Source: an uncultured Bacteroidales bacterium
GTDB taxonomy: Bacteria; Bacteroidota; Bacteroidia; Bacteroidales; UBA4417
NCBI GenBank assembly: GCA_903887815.1
Contig: CAISRK010000202.1
Span: forward strand, 1-33,059
Direction: 5' to 3'
Length of the DNA stretch: 33,059 bases
Both the position numbers and the translations under genes were made by a program. Under the pieces are notes generated by a model. It was not told the DNA's origin. It worked only from the letters and a program-made list of their open reading frames with translations, and did not search any database. How positions within the stretch are numbered: position 1 is the stretch's first letter; each line of letters starts with the position of its first letter. Of this stretch, positions 8,006 to 15,445 are shown in pieces.

Positions 8006-9124
8006 CTACTCTTTTATTAACACGAACTCTGCACTCACAGGAGCATGATCCGATTCGCTGAAAAATTCCTGGTGTGTTTTAGCTGAGCCTGTGCGCCAGC
8101 GGTAGTTGGTAAACAGGTAGTCGAGAGTGCGGTCCCAGGTATGATCGGGGCGCGTAGTATGGGTGAAATGAGCCGCCTGGTTCTGGAGGTATTCTGAAAG
8201 AGGGAAAGCACATTTGTAGGCATTGTAAATCGGGCGAAGCCACTCATTTTCATTGGTATAATTGCTGCCTGCCTTATGTTGCGGATCATCGCCGGGCTGG
8301 TGGAACGATTCGCCCGGGCAACTGTCCTCATAGCAATAATCGGTCGAATCGCTTCCGGGAGGCAGATCGTTAAGGTCGCCTCCGGCAACAAAGTACTTGC
8401 CGGCCGAATTGAGCTTGTCCAATTCAGATTTAAACTCTTCGTAGTGTTTTTTCTTGGTATCGTCGGTAGCAAATGCTGATGCATGAATATTTAGAAGCGG
8501 AATCTCCTTAAAACCCGGAATTTTTACATTCCCGGTCACAATGCATGAGTGGAGGTAAAAATAATTAATTATTCCGGCCTGGTCTTCACGGGTAGCCAGG
8601 TTTATACGTTTTGCATCAGTAATCGGCCATGGCGACAGAATTACCTGACCCATATCCATACGCCCAAGCCCGTCGCTGGGAATAAATTCAGCTTTCCATT
8701 CCGGCACATAAGCGGCGTAGTTAAAATAGGTATTATCAAGTATATACTGCAGTTCATCAATATAGGCTGTACGGTTCGATTTTACATCGCATTCCTGGAG
8801 GAAAAGAATATCCGGTTTCAACTGATTAATCGTGGCAACAATTGCTATCAGGCCAGGCATCACTTCTTCCTTTTTAAATACCGTGTTGTTGCCGCATGCA
8901 TCGCCGAACCACGGCTGACGGCCAATTCCGAAGCGGATATTCCAGGTTATAACCTTTAAAGTAGAATCGGGCAGGGGCGGGGCTACTACCGAACTTCTGG
9001 TATACAGTACGGCATCTTCTACATCATCAAAACCTGTTGCCAGCGGCTCGCAGGAATTTATTACCGGGCAGAGAACAGGCAGAATAAGAAAGAGAATTAT
9101 TTTTCTGGTAAATGAAATTTTCAT
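8006..9124 (-). CDS. Endonuclease/exonuclease/phosphatase family lipoprotein
   Basis: This 372-residue protein starts with a lipoprotein signal peptide (MKISFTRKIILFLILPVLC...) ending at PVINSC, so Cys 25 is the likely lipidated residue. The rest has the DNase I/EEP fold: ITWNIRFG with catalytic Asn near 62, PDILFLQECD with the metal-binding Glu near 111, LLNIHASA with His near 213, VAGGDLNDLP with the Asp/Asn pair near 250-252, and the terminal SESDHAPVSAEF with the catalytic Asp-His near 359-360. All active-site residues are present. Families with this layout include extracellular nucleases and phosphodiesterases or phosphatases; the substrate cannot be told from sequence. A -7-like TATTTTTG lies about 20 bases upstream of the ATG. 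Confidence 0.88.
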   Translation of the reverse strand: MKISFTRKIILFLILPVLCPVINSCEPLATGFDDVEDAVLYTRSSVVAPPLPDSTLKVITWNIRFGIGRQPWFGDACGNNTVFKKEEVMPGLIAIVATINQLKPDILFLQECDVKSNRTAYIDELQYILDNTYFNYAAYVPEWKAEFIPSDGLGRMDMGQVILSPWPITDAKRINLATREDQAGIINYFYLHSCIVTGNVKIPGFKEIPLLNIHASAFATDDTKKKHYEEFKSELDKLNSAGKYFVAGGDLNDLPPGSDSTDYCYEDSCPGESFHQPGDDPQHKAGSNYTNENEWLRPIYNAYKCAFPLSEYLQNQAAHFTHTTRPDHTWDRTLDYLFTNYRWRTGSAKTHQEFFSESDHAPVSAEFVLIKE

Positions 9125-9144
9125 GATTTTGCTGCTATTTTATT

Positions 9145-9152
9145 CAAAAATA
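9145..9152 (-). promoter_or_regulatory. -7 promoter element of the EEP lipoprotein gene
   Basis: Reads TATTTTTG on the minus strand, a perfect TAnnTTTG, 20 bases upstream of the ATG. It sits in AT-rich DNA, so a chance match is possible. Confidence 0.4.
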
Positions 9153-9269
9153 ACAAAAGAATAGTTTCAACTTGATTAATCAGTGAAATATATATTCATC
9201 CTTCTGCATACATATTGATTTCTACAGGAATAGTAATCAGGAATAAAGGAAATATTCTATTTTTACCCG

Positions 9270-10076
9270 ATGAAAACCTCCGATCAACTCAATTCTGCCT
9301 GGCGCAAAACGGCCTCCGCCATCTACCGAAGGCCAACGGATTCGAAAATTTTTGGTTCGGTCGAAATCGACGTTACAGAACTGGAAACGTGGATTACTGA
9401 AAAACGCAAAAACGGCATCAAAGCCACGCTGACCCATGTTTTTGTGCTTGCCGCAGCCCGGGCTTTACGCGACGAAGTTCCTGAGTTAAATTCATTTATA
9501 CGGCGGGGTAATGTGGTGTTGCACGAAAATATAAATGTAATGGTTAGCGTTTTGTTGCGTGATACGAAAATGGGCTCTGTACTCATTAAAGATGCGGATA
9601 CGCTTACACTCGAAGGGTTGATCGAAGTGATGACCAGCGAAGTTAAAAACTCAAGGCAGGGTTCCGAAAATAAAACCATGCAGATGAAGGACAAACTGGC
9701 CCGGATTCCCTGGCCTTTCAGGGCCTGGGTTTTCCGCCTGATCAAAACCATAACAATGGATTGGGGTCTTTCATTCCCATCCATGGGGCTTTCGGCAAGC
9801 AATTTTGGTTCGTTTATGGTCTCAAATATCGGCAATGTCGGACTCGATATGGGATACCCGGCTTTGTTTCCCTCGTCGAACGTATCATTTGTTCTGATTA
9901 TGGGTGGTGTGAACCGCAAGCCGGCTGTGGTAGGCGATCAGATACTTCCACGCACCATATTATCGCTGGGTGCAGCACTCGATCACCGGGTTGTGGATGC
10001 ATCGCACGGCGGATTATTGTTCCGATATTTGAAACACATAGTTAAAAATCCGCATCTGCTCGATTCCCCTCTCTAG
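9270..10076 (+). CDS. Stand-alone 2-oxoacid dehydrogenase E2 catalytic domain
   Basis: The 268-residue product corresponds only to the C-terminal acyltransferase (2-oxoacid_dh, CAT-fold) domain of E2 subunits. Family landmarks are VEIDVTELE near 31-39, THVFVLAAARAL (55-66), PELNSFIRRG (71-80), NINVMVSVL (87-95), and the C-terminal LGAALDHRVVDASHGG with the catalytic His 239 and Asp 243. The standard motif is DHRxxDG; here Ala replaces the Gly. There is no lipoyl domain and no peripheral-subunit-binding domain, and no E1 or E3 gene is nearby, so it cannot be an ordinary complex core by itself. Residues 128-175 form a basic and aromatic insertion (FRAWVFRLIKTITMDWG) that might touch membrane. 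It may use free acyl-CoA donors; this is inference. Its stop codon overlaps the convergent CotH gene. Confidence 0.88.
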   Translation: MKTSDQLNSAWRKTASAIYRRPTDSKIFGSVEIDVTELETWITEKRKNGIKATLTHVFVLAAARALRDEVPELNSFIRRGNVVLHENINVMVSVLLRDTKMGSVLIKDADTLTLEGLIEVMTSEVKNSRQGSENKTMQMKDKLARIPWPFRAWVFRLIKTITMDWGLSFPSMGLSASNFGSFMVSNIGNVGLDMGYPALFPSSNVSFVLIMGGVNRKPAVVGDQILPRTILSLGAALDHRVVDASHGGLLFRYLKHIVKNPHLLDSPL

Positions 10077-13075
10077 TCAACCATCAGTTTGCCGGTTACA
10101 TGCCGGTTCGAGATTCGATCAGTAAAACGAATAATATAGCACCCCGACTGCAATCCGCTCCTGTCGATTTGTATCTGTTTAGAAGTTACGGGCTCAATTT
10201 GCCGCACTTTCTGACCCGTCAGTGTAAAGATTTCGAGAACCCCGTCATTAATTCCCAATGCGGTATGAATAGCTATTACAGCGTTGTTCCTGAACGGATT
10301 TGGCCTAACCGAAACAGAAAGATTTTCATTGTCGACAGGTTTTTCAAGGCTGACATAGAAACTGTTTTCAGCTCCCGGAGTGCCATGTGGAGGAATTGCA
10401 CTTGCAAACCAGTTAATCCCAAGTGCATTATCGAGTGCCGGCGATCTGAGTTGCAGGCTGGCACCCAGCCCGTCAGCTTCCGTAGGCCAGGGCGCAACAT
10501 CATCATAATGAACAGTATCGATAAGGGTACCTGAATTATTATACAACCGCAAAAGTTCGCCACCGCCTGCAAAACCAAATCCCATCGGCCCAACATAATT
10601 GCTTACTGAGGGGAAAAGGGTATGAAATGCCGTCATATCGAAAGCGATTACTATGTAACCCTTTGCCGGCATTATGGTTCCCGGGCTGAATTTATAAATG
10701 TGAAGATCGTCTTCATCTTTGAATTCCCAGTTTGAAATATCCAGAGAGTGATTCTGTGGATTGTAGAGTTCGACCCAGTCGCCCGGATTAAAACTTGCTG
10801 CAGAATTATAATTTATCTCATTTATAACCAGAGAATCGGAGAATACACGCGGTACAAAAATAGCTGTTATTACATCATTTGCAGTAAGCCGTATGGTGAT
10901 GTCATGGGCCCTGTCGTCAGGCAATACTGTACTGCTGTTTACCTGCCAGTGGTCGAACATAAACTGCTGGTTTGTTTCAATAGCCGACAATTTTGTATCC
11001 ATTCCGCCATAATAATTTCCATTCCATGGGAAATCCATCAATGTAAGCGAGTTGACTTTAACCTGCCCGGCCGCCTGGGGATACACGTTTACAAATATTT
11101 CATAGGGCCCTGTAATAGAATAACACTCCTTTAATCCTTCAGTAACCACAGTATAGCGGGTAGTTACAAAATTTCGTATTTTCTGTACGTTCCCGTTCCA
11201 TTCAGCAACACTTCCTCCCCAGCGGGTGCAATGTTTCGGCATCTCGGGAGCAATGAGCCCGACCATACTGTCGAGCAAATGGATCATCGTTGTGGGTTTA
11301 AAGGCCGTGTTGAGTAAATCGGCATACCGGGCAACATAATATTGTTCAAAACCCGGGTTTTGCCGGAGCTTGTTCAATACTTTTACATGACCTTCAGGAT
11401 CGGATGTACCCGTAATATTTTGCTGAAAACAAGGGGAAACATATGGGTTTTGGGCAGGAATGCCGGTATAATTAATGTAATGACCGAAGGTTGCATCTTC
11501 GTCCCAAAGCATATATGCCCAGCGCTTATGGCTCCCGTTCGGATTCAGCCCTTTCCACCAGGCAACATTCCAGTTAAGCCAGTCGGAACATACCGTGTAG
11601 GAATTTATAAGCATATAATCCACAAGACTTGCAGGATCAAACCGTTCCGTTACATACGAATAGTTTGCGGGCACGGTCATGTCATGAGTCATTATATAAG
11701 TGTAAAGGGCATTCCAGTCGTCGAAGGCAGCCTGGCCACCGTATTCAGCCCATGTGTTTCCCCATAGCATCAGGTAGTAAAGGTCATATCTTTCCTGGTC
11801 ATAATAATACTTGGTGAAGTCATGATCGTCGGGCTTTTCACGTACTGAATATACACCCCAGTACTGACCGTTGGCAAACACAATACAGCGGGCCGATTTC
11901 CTCTCGTCGAGGCTCATTCCTGCTTTTACCGAAATGGTTTGTACGAAGTCATCGCGTATAAGCGCACTCGAATCGATGCCGGGATAATTGTCGTCGCCAC
12001 AGGCGCGCAGAATTATTTTCTGGAACTCATCACGATCGGTATCCGAAAATAGATGTTCAAGCAGAGCATAATTATATCCGCATTCGTCACGCATTTTGTA
12101 ATCGAGGCTTCGCTGGGGGTGAACCCACGAATCCTGTCCGTGTTTGTCGAACTCACCATAGCCCTTGGTAGTGCACACCTGACTTGCATTATAATATTCA
12201 ATCGAACCCCAGGGTTTAATATTTCCGTTTCCGTTCAGCAACAGAAGCAGGTCGGTGCCGGCAACCGAAACCACAGGCAAAGTGAACGATTCGTTGATGA
12301 AATAGGTGTTGAAATCAATGAGACCCGGCAAAATAGTAGCATCCTCACTAAAAACCCGGGCTTTAAGCACAGCAGTTAAAGGTACCACAATGGGTTCAGT
12401 GTAAACGGTTGAGGTTGCAACAGGATCGTTTCCGTTAGTTGTGTAACGTATTTTAGAGTTTGGCTCTGTTGTAATAATACTTATCAGAATTCCACCTGAA
12501 TAAAAGCCGCCTTGCATACTCATTTCAGGCTTATCGGCATAACGCAAATAGGCAGTTGAATTATTAGAAGTTCCCGGTGTTGGCAAGCTAAAAACACGCC
12601 AGTCGGAACTGCCATTGGGTTTTCGTCCATTCGAATGTCCTTTTTGGGTGATTGACAGTTGCTGCTGGTCAATAATATTCCCGGCAGCGTTGGCTAAAAC
12701 GACATATTCGGAGTTGGTTTTAGTTTGTGTAAATTTAAAATTTGTATGAAAATTTCCGGGAGTTGCCATATTACGTCCCGAAGCCCACACGCGTATAAAA
12801 CCTGCATAGGGAATTGTTGTTCCCGCCGGAAATTTCCATTTGGCTGGTGCTGCAGGATTATCGCTCAGTGAATACCCACCAATGTTTACAGGGCCGGAAC
12901 CTGCATTGTAGAGTTCAATCCAGTCGCCATACTCCATGTAATTGTCGGCATAACTATCGATATTTGAACAGGAGTATTCGTTAATAACAACCTGGGCACA
13001 GGCTTTCTGATCCAGGAATAAAACTGAGAAAGGAAACAGCAGGCAGATTATAAAAGAGACGTAAGAAGGCTTCAT
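10073..13075 (-). CDS. Lamin-tail/CotH-kinase-like surface protein with T9SS sorting domain
   Basis: The ORF track starts at 13147. I use the ATG at 13075 (1000 aa), since MKPSYVSFIICLLFPFSVLF...ACAQ is a proper signal peptide and the likely -7 element lies between the two starts. Domains in order (approximate, from this start): lamin-tail domain 28-170 (VVINEYSCSNID...GDWIELYN), chitobiase C-terminal-like blade 185-265 (SKIRYTTNGNDPVATSTVYTEP), CotH-like kinase region about 270-640 with QYWGVYSVREKPDDHDF and WAYMLWDEDATFGHY (compare WDxDxTFG), a second lamin-tail domain 748-900 (LVINEINYNS...GDWVELYN), and a C-terminal T9SS type A sorting domain from 921 (VRPNPFRNNAVI...LTGQKV...LQSGCYIIRF). 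The protein is therefore secreted and probably anchored at the cell surface. CotH proteins phosphorylate spore-coat proteins in Bacillus; the target here is unknown. Confidence 0.92.
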   Translation of the reverse strand: MKPSYVSFIICLLFPFSVLFLDQKACAQVVINEYSCSNIDSYADNYMEYGDWIELYNAGSGPVNIGGYSLSDNPAAPAKWKFPAGTTIPYAGFIRVWASGRNMATPGNFHTNFKFTQTKTNSEYVVLANAAGNIIDQQQLSITQKGHSNGRKPNGSSDWRVFSLPTPGTSNNSTAYLRYADKPEMSMQGGFYSGGILISIITTEPNSKIRYTTNGNDPVATSTVYTEPIVVPLTAVLKARVFSEDATILPGLIDFNTYFINESFTLPVVSVAGTDLLLLLNGNGNIKPWGSIEYYNASQVCTTKGYGEFDKHGQDSWVHPQRSLDYKMRDECGYNYALLEHLFSDTDRDEFQKIILRACGDDNYPGIDSSALIRDDFVQTISVKAGMSLDERKSARCIVFANGQYWGVYSVREKPDDHDFTKYYYDQERYDLYYLMLWGNTWAEYGGQAAFDDWNALYTYIMTHDMTVPANYSYVTERFDPASLVDYMLINSYTVCSDWLNWNVAWWKGLNPNGSHKRWAYMLWDEDATFGHYINYTGIPAQNPYVSPCFQQNITGTSDPEGHVKVLNKLRQNPGFEQYYVARYADLLNTAFKPTTMIHLLDSMVGLIAPEMPKHCTRWGGSVAEWNGNVQKIRNFVTTRYTVVTEGLKECYSITGPYEIFVNVYPQAAGQVKVNSLTLMDFPWNGNYYGGMDTKLSAIETNQQFMFDHWQVNSSTVLPDDRAHDITIRLTANDVITAIFVPRVFSDSLVINEINYNSAASFNPGDWVELYNPQNHSLDISNWEFKDEDDLHIYKFSPGTIMPAKGYIVIAFDMTAFHTLFPSVSNYVGPMGFGFAGGGELLRLYNNSGTLIDTVHYDDVAPWPTEADGLGASLQLRSPALDNALGINWFASAIPPHGTPGAENSFYVSLEKPVDNENLSVSVRPNPFRNNAVIAIHTALGINDGVLEIFTLTGQKVRQIEPVTSKQIQIDRSGLQSGCYIIRFTDRISNRHVTGKLMVD

Positions 13076-13104
13076 AAAAGGCAGGCTTTTGGTTATAACT
13101 ATCA

Positions 13105-13112
13105 CAAATTTA
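13105..13112 (-). promoter_or_regulatory. -7 promoter element of the CotH/lamin-tail gene
   Basis: Reads TAAATTTG on the minus strand, a perfect TAnnTTTG, 29 bases upstream of the ATG at 13075. It lies inside the longer ORF starting at 13147, which argues that the downstream start is the real one. Confidence 0.5.
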
Positions 13113-13118
13113 GTGATT

Positions 13119-13132
13119 ATTACAGTTGTAAT
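13119..13132. promoter_or_regulatory. Palindrome just upstream of the -7 element, possible operator
   Basis: ATTACA-GT-TGTAAT is a perfect inverted repeat with a 2-base spacer. It lies 6 bases upstream of the -7 element of the CotH gene, where a regulator would overlap RNA polymerase. Confidence 0.4.
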
Positions 13133-13243
13133 GTCGTTAAGTGGCACAGATTAACTTTTAAAGCAAGGCTCCCGGATTTGCTGAAACCAAAAACCGCAGA
13201 AATTTTTATCGCACTTTTGAGATTGCTGGTTTCTGATTTGATC

Positions 13244-14428
13244 CTAATTTTTCAATTTAAATATGACAGCCATATTATAAAGCACATCAACTGCTTTCCC
13301 GTCCTGTTTGCCGGGCGACCATTTCGGCATCATTTTCACCACGCGCAAAACTTCCTCATCGCATCCGCTGCCTATTCCCTGCAGAACTTTGAAATCAGCA
13401 AGATTGCCGTTTCTCTTTACCACAAAACTCACATAAACTTTACCTTGTATGGCATTTTCAATTGCTTTTTCCGGGTATCTGATATTTCGGGCAAGGAATG
13501 CAATCCTTTTTTCTTCTCCACCCGGGAAGGAAGGCATTTGTTCAACAATTGCAAAAACGGGCCTTGTTTCATCTTCGATTTCTGTTTTTTCAGTTACTGC
13601 AATTGAATATGTTCCCCCCGATGAGGGATGAACTTTATCGGACCCGGATATTTTTGCTTCTCCATTGGCTCCCGCAGCTTCTCTTTCTGGTGGCGTTTCA
13701 GGAAACTCTGATGCTTGTAAGGTGACGCTGCGTTTATCCTGGCTTATCACATCATCAGATATGATAATATCGGCTACAACCAGAGCGGGTCTCTGAGATC
13801 TTTTTTCCACATTATTTGTATGGCCTGGAATACCCTGTTTTTCCATCATTGAAACTGTAAGCGTATCCTGATTTGAAGTTCCTTCGAGCATTAAAATTTG
13901 GTCAGCACGCTCCTTGGCTAACGTCTGGGTATAAAGCTGGTTCTGAAGCCACAAAACATAGCCGATTACTATAAAAAGTAATAGAGTTGCTGCTGCTGAA
14001 AGCCATACAAAAGGCTGGTACGAGATGTGTTTTTTTTCAGCAGCTTCAATCCTTCCATGTGCATAAAGTCGTTTCCTGATGTGTTCGTTAATCACATCGG
14101 TTCTTTTGCGAAACAAGGCAGGAATGGGTTCATTTGTTTCGGTTTTGGCTTGAGATGCAAAAGGCTGATCATCCGAAGCATTAGTTTGCCCGGATTCTGT
14201 AGCATAAACCGATTTTTCAGTGTCCGCAGGCAGGGACTTGTTTTCATTAAGCCACATTTTCAACCCTTCGGCCGCATCGGCACACAATGGACATTCCTCT
14301 ATATGGTTTTGCGCCTGCAAAAGAGTTTTACCCTTCAACAGTCCGCTGACGAGCTGTAAAAGTGCATCGCCTGTGAGGCAACCTGAGGGCGTAAAGATTG
14401 CCGACGACATTTTATTTTTGTCATTCAT
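13244..14428 (-). CDS. Anti-sigma-like zinc-finger protein fused to a TonB C-terminal domain
   Basis: This 394-residue membrane protein sits directly downstream of the ECF sigma gene, overlapping it by 8 bases (ATGAATGA). Its N-terminus resembles the zf-HC2/ZAS anti-sigma fold: Cys 17 (SGCLTGDALLQLVSG), then NHIEECPLC with His 42, Cys 46 and Cys 49, a canonical Hx3Cx2C. One transmembrane helix covers about 139-160 (PFVWLSAAATLLLFIVIGYVLW). A long polar periplasmic linker follows, and then a TonB C-terminal domain (about 298-394: FPGGEEKRIAFLARNIRYP, IQGKVYVSFVVKRNG, VVKMMPKWSPGKQDGK). The predicted topology is anti-sigma domain in the cytosol and TonB domain in the periplasm. The C-terminal domain is very similar to that of the divergent TonB protein at 15446. 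It could transmit a signal from an outer-membrane transporter straight to the sigma factor; this is inference. Confidence 0.85.
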   Translation of the reverse strand: MNDKNKMSSAIFTPSGCLTGDALLQLVSGLLKGKTLLQAQNHIEECPLCADAAEGLKMWLNENKSLPADTEKSVYATESGQTNASDDQPFASQAKTETNEPIPALFRKRTDVINEHIRKRLYAHGRIEAAEKKHISYQPFVWLSAAATLLLFIVIGYVLWLQNQLYTQTLAKERADQILMLEGTSNQDTLTVSMMEKQGIPGHTNNVEKRSQRPALVVADIIISDDVISQDKRSVTLQASEFPETPPEREAAGANGEAKISGSDKVHPSSGGTYSIAVTEKTEIEDETRPVFAIVEQMPSFPGGEEKRIAFLARNIRYPEKAIENAIQGKVYVSFVVKRNGNLADFKVLQGIGSGCDEEVLRVVKMMPKWSPGKQDGKAVDVLYNMAVIFKLKN

Positions 14429-15029
14429 AGCGTTCCAGCCTTTCCATCATTAGCTTCAGTTTGCGTTTGCCGTTTTGTATATAGCTTTTCACTTCATTGT
14501 AGGTATATCCTGTTATCTGTTCAACCTCTCGGTAGGATTTTTCATCGAGGTAAAACAACTCGATACATTGCTTTTGCTCAGAATTCAGTTCGCTGATGGC
14601 TGTTTCAAGATAACGTATCCGGTGTTCTCCATTACCGTCTATCAGATGATCGGGCAACAGGGATTCCATAATTTCCACATCCAGTTTCCTGAGATTTTCC
14701 TCTTTCACTTTTTCGCCCGACTTCCAGTGCCTTAGCTGCATAAGGCATTCGTTTTTTGTGATGGTATATATCCAACTCTTAAAATTAGTGATTTCTGATT
14801 TCTTTAGTAGTTCAAAGAGTTTCTCAAAAACCTGCATTACAGTATCTTCCGAATCCGCATCATTTCCAAGGTATTTATAGCAAACTGTAAATAAAAGGTG
14901 GGTATACCGTTCGTATAGTATCCCGATAATTTCCTTGTCGTGTGTAACCGTATAGCGCACTACCAGCTGCTCATCAGGTAATGAGAGCAGTTCCCTTTTA
15001 TCGTCTTTATGGAAAAAGCGTAGCGCCAC
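14421..15029 (-). CDS. RNA polymerase ECF-type sigma-70 factor
   Basis: The 202-residue product has the two-domain ECF layout. Region 2 is near 30-105 (LYERYTHLLFTVCYKYLGN, DSEDTVMQVFEKLFELL, FKSWIYTITKNECLMQLR). Region 4 is near 145-198 (AISELNSEQKQCIELFYLDEKSYREVEQITGYTYNEVKSYIQNGKRKLK), including the helix-turn-helix. It would direct RNA polymerase to a specific promoter set. The start codon is GTG at 15029; no in-frame ATG precedes region 2. The stop codon overlaps the start of the anti-sigma-TonB gene, so the two should be made in stoichiometric amounts. A TATCTTTG -7 element 16 bases upstream implies a very short leader. Confidence 0.93.
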   Translation of the reverse strand: MALRFFHKDDKRELLSLPDEQLVVRYTVTHDKEIIGILYERYTHLLFTVCYKYLGNDADSEDTVMQVFEKLFELLKKSEITNFKSWIYTITKNECLMQLRHWKSGEKVKEENLRKLDVEIMESLLPDHLIDGNGEHRIRYLETAISELNSEQKQCIELFYLDEKSYREVEQITGYTYNEVKSYIQNGKRKLKLMMERLERYE

Positions 15030-15045
15030 AGTGGTGATGTTTATA

Positions 15046-15053
15046 CAAAGATA
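15046..15053 (-). promoter_or_regulatory. -7 promoter element of the sigma operon
   Basis: Reads TATCTTTG on the minus strand, a perfect TAnnTTTG. It lies 16 bases upstream of the GTG start. No -33 TTG is visible at the usual distance. Confidence 0.5.
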
Positions 15054-15188
15054 CCCTTTTTACAGGATTTTGGGATTGGAATTCTGGGTTAAAATGGGTA
15101 AAAAGCAAAGATCAAAAGTAGAAAGGACAACTCTACGGAATATTTCTCCTGAATAGTTAACATATGACCTTTGACTGCTAACCAAATC

Positions 15189-15207
15189 TTGATTGAATGC
15201 CAATCAA
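15189..15207. promoter_or_regulatory. Perfect inverted repeat, possible operator
   Basis: TTGATTG-AATGC-CAATCAA forms a perfect 7-bp dyad in the divergent spacer, about 135 bases upstream of the sigma -7 element. Confidence 0.4.
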
Positions 15208-15246
15208 AACTCAACCTTTTCCTGTAACTCTCGTTAAATAAAAATT

Positions 15247-15276
15247 GAATGATAATGAATGACAATGAATGACGGT
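15247..15276. repeat. Three 10-bp direct repeats (GAATGAYAAT)
   Basis: GAATGATAAT, GAATGACAAT and GAATGACGGT follow each other without gaps, with a period of exactly 10 bases (one helical turn). This is what a cooperative DNA-binding site looks like; no binder is known. Confidence 0.6.
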
Positions 15277-15445
15277 TTTATGACAACCATGATAACTTGT
15301 ATCCCTTACCTTCTTATTACTCCCATTCTTATCCTGTTATTTCTGTGCATTTTATGGAATTTTTAAAACCAGTGCATTAAATGGATGTAAACAGCCTGCT
15401 ATACCAGTTCACATATCAATTAACCGACTACTTAAAAGCAAAGTG

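Larger units (their letters stand above)
15030..15445. other. Divergent regulatory spacer between sigma operon and TonB gene
   Basis: This 416-base spacer lacks a convincing gene. It holds the sigma promoter, a word-like stretch near 15061-15100 (GGATTTTGGGATTGGAATTCTGGG), an inverted repeat at 15189-15207, and three direct repeats at 15247-15276. A TATTTCTG at 15338-15345 (one mismatch to TAnnTTTG) is a weak -7 candidate for the TonB gene. Confidence 0.6.

Noticed and set aside
15247-15276. Repeat run considered as a CRISPR array or replication iterons
   Set aside because: The units are contiguous 10-mers without spacers, and no cas gene or replication initiator is present.
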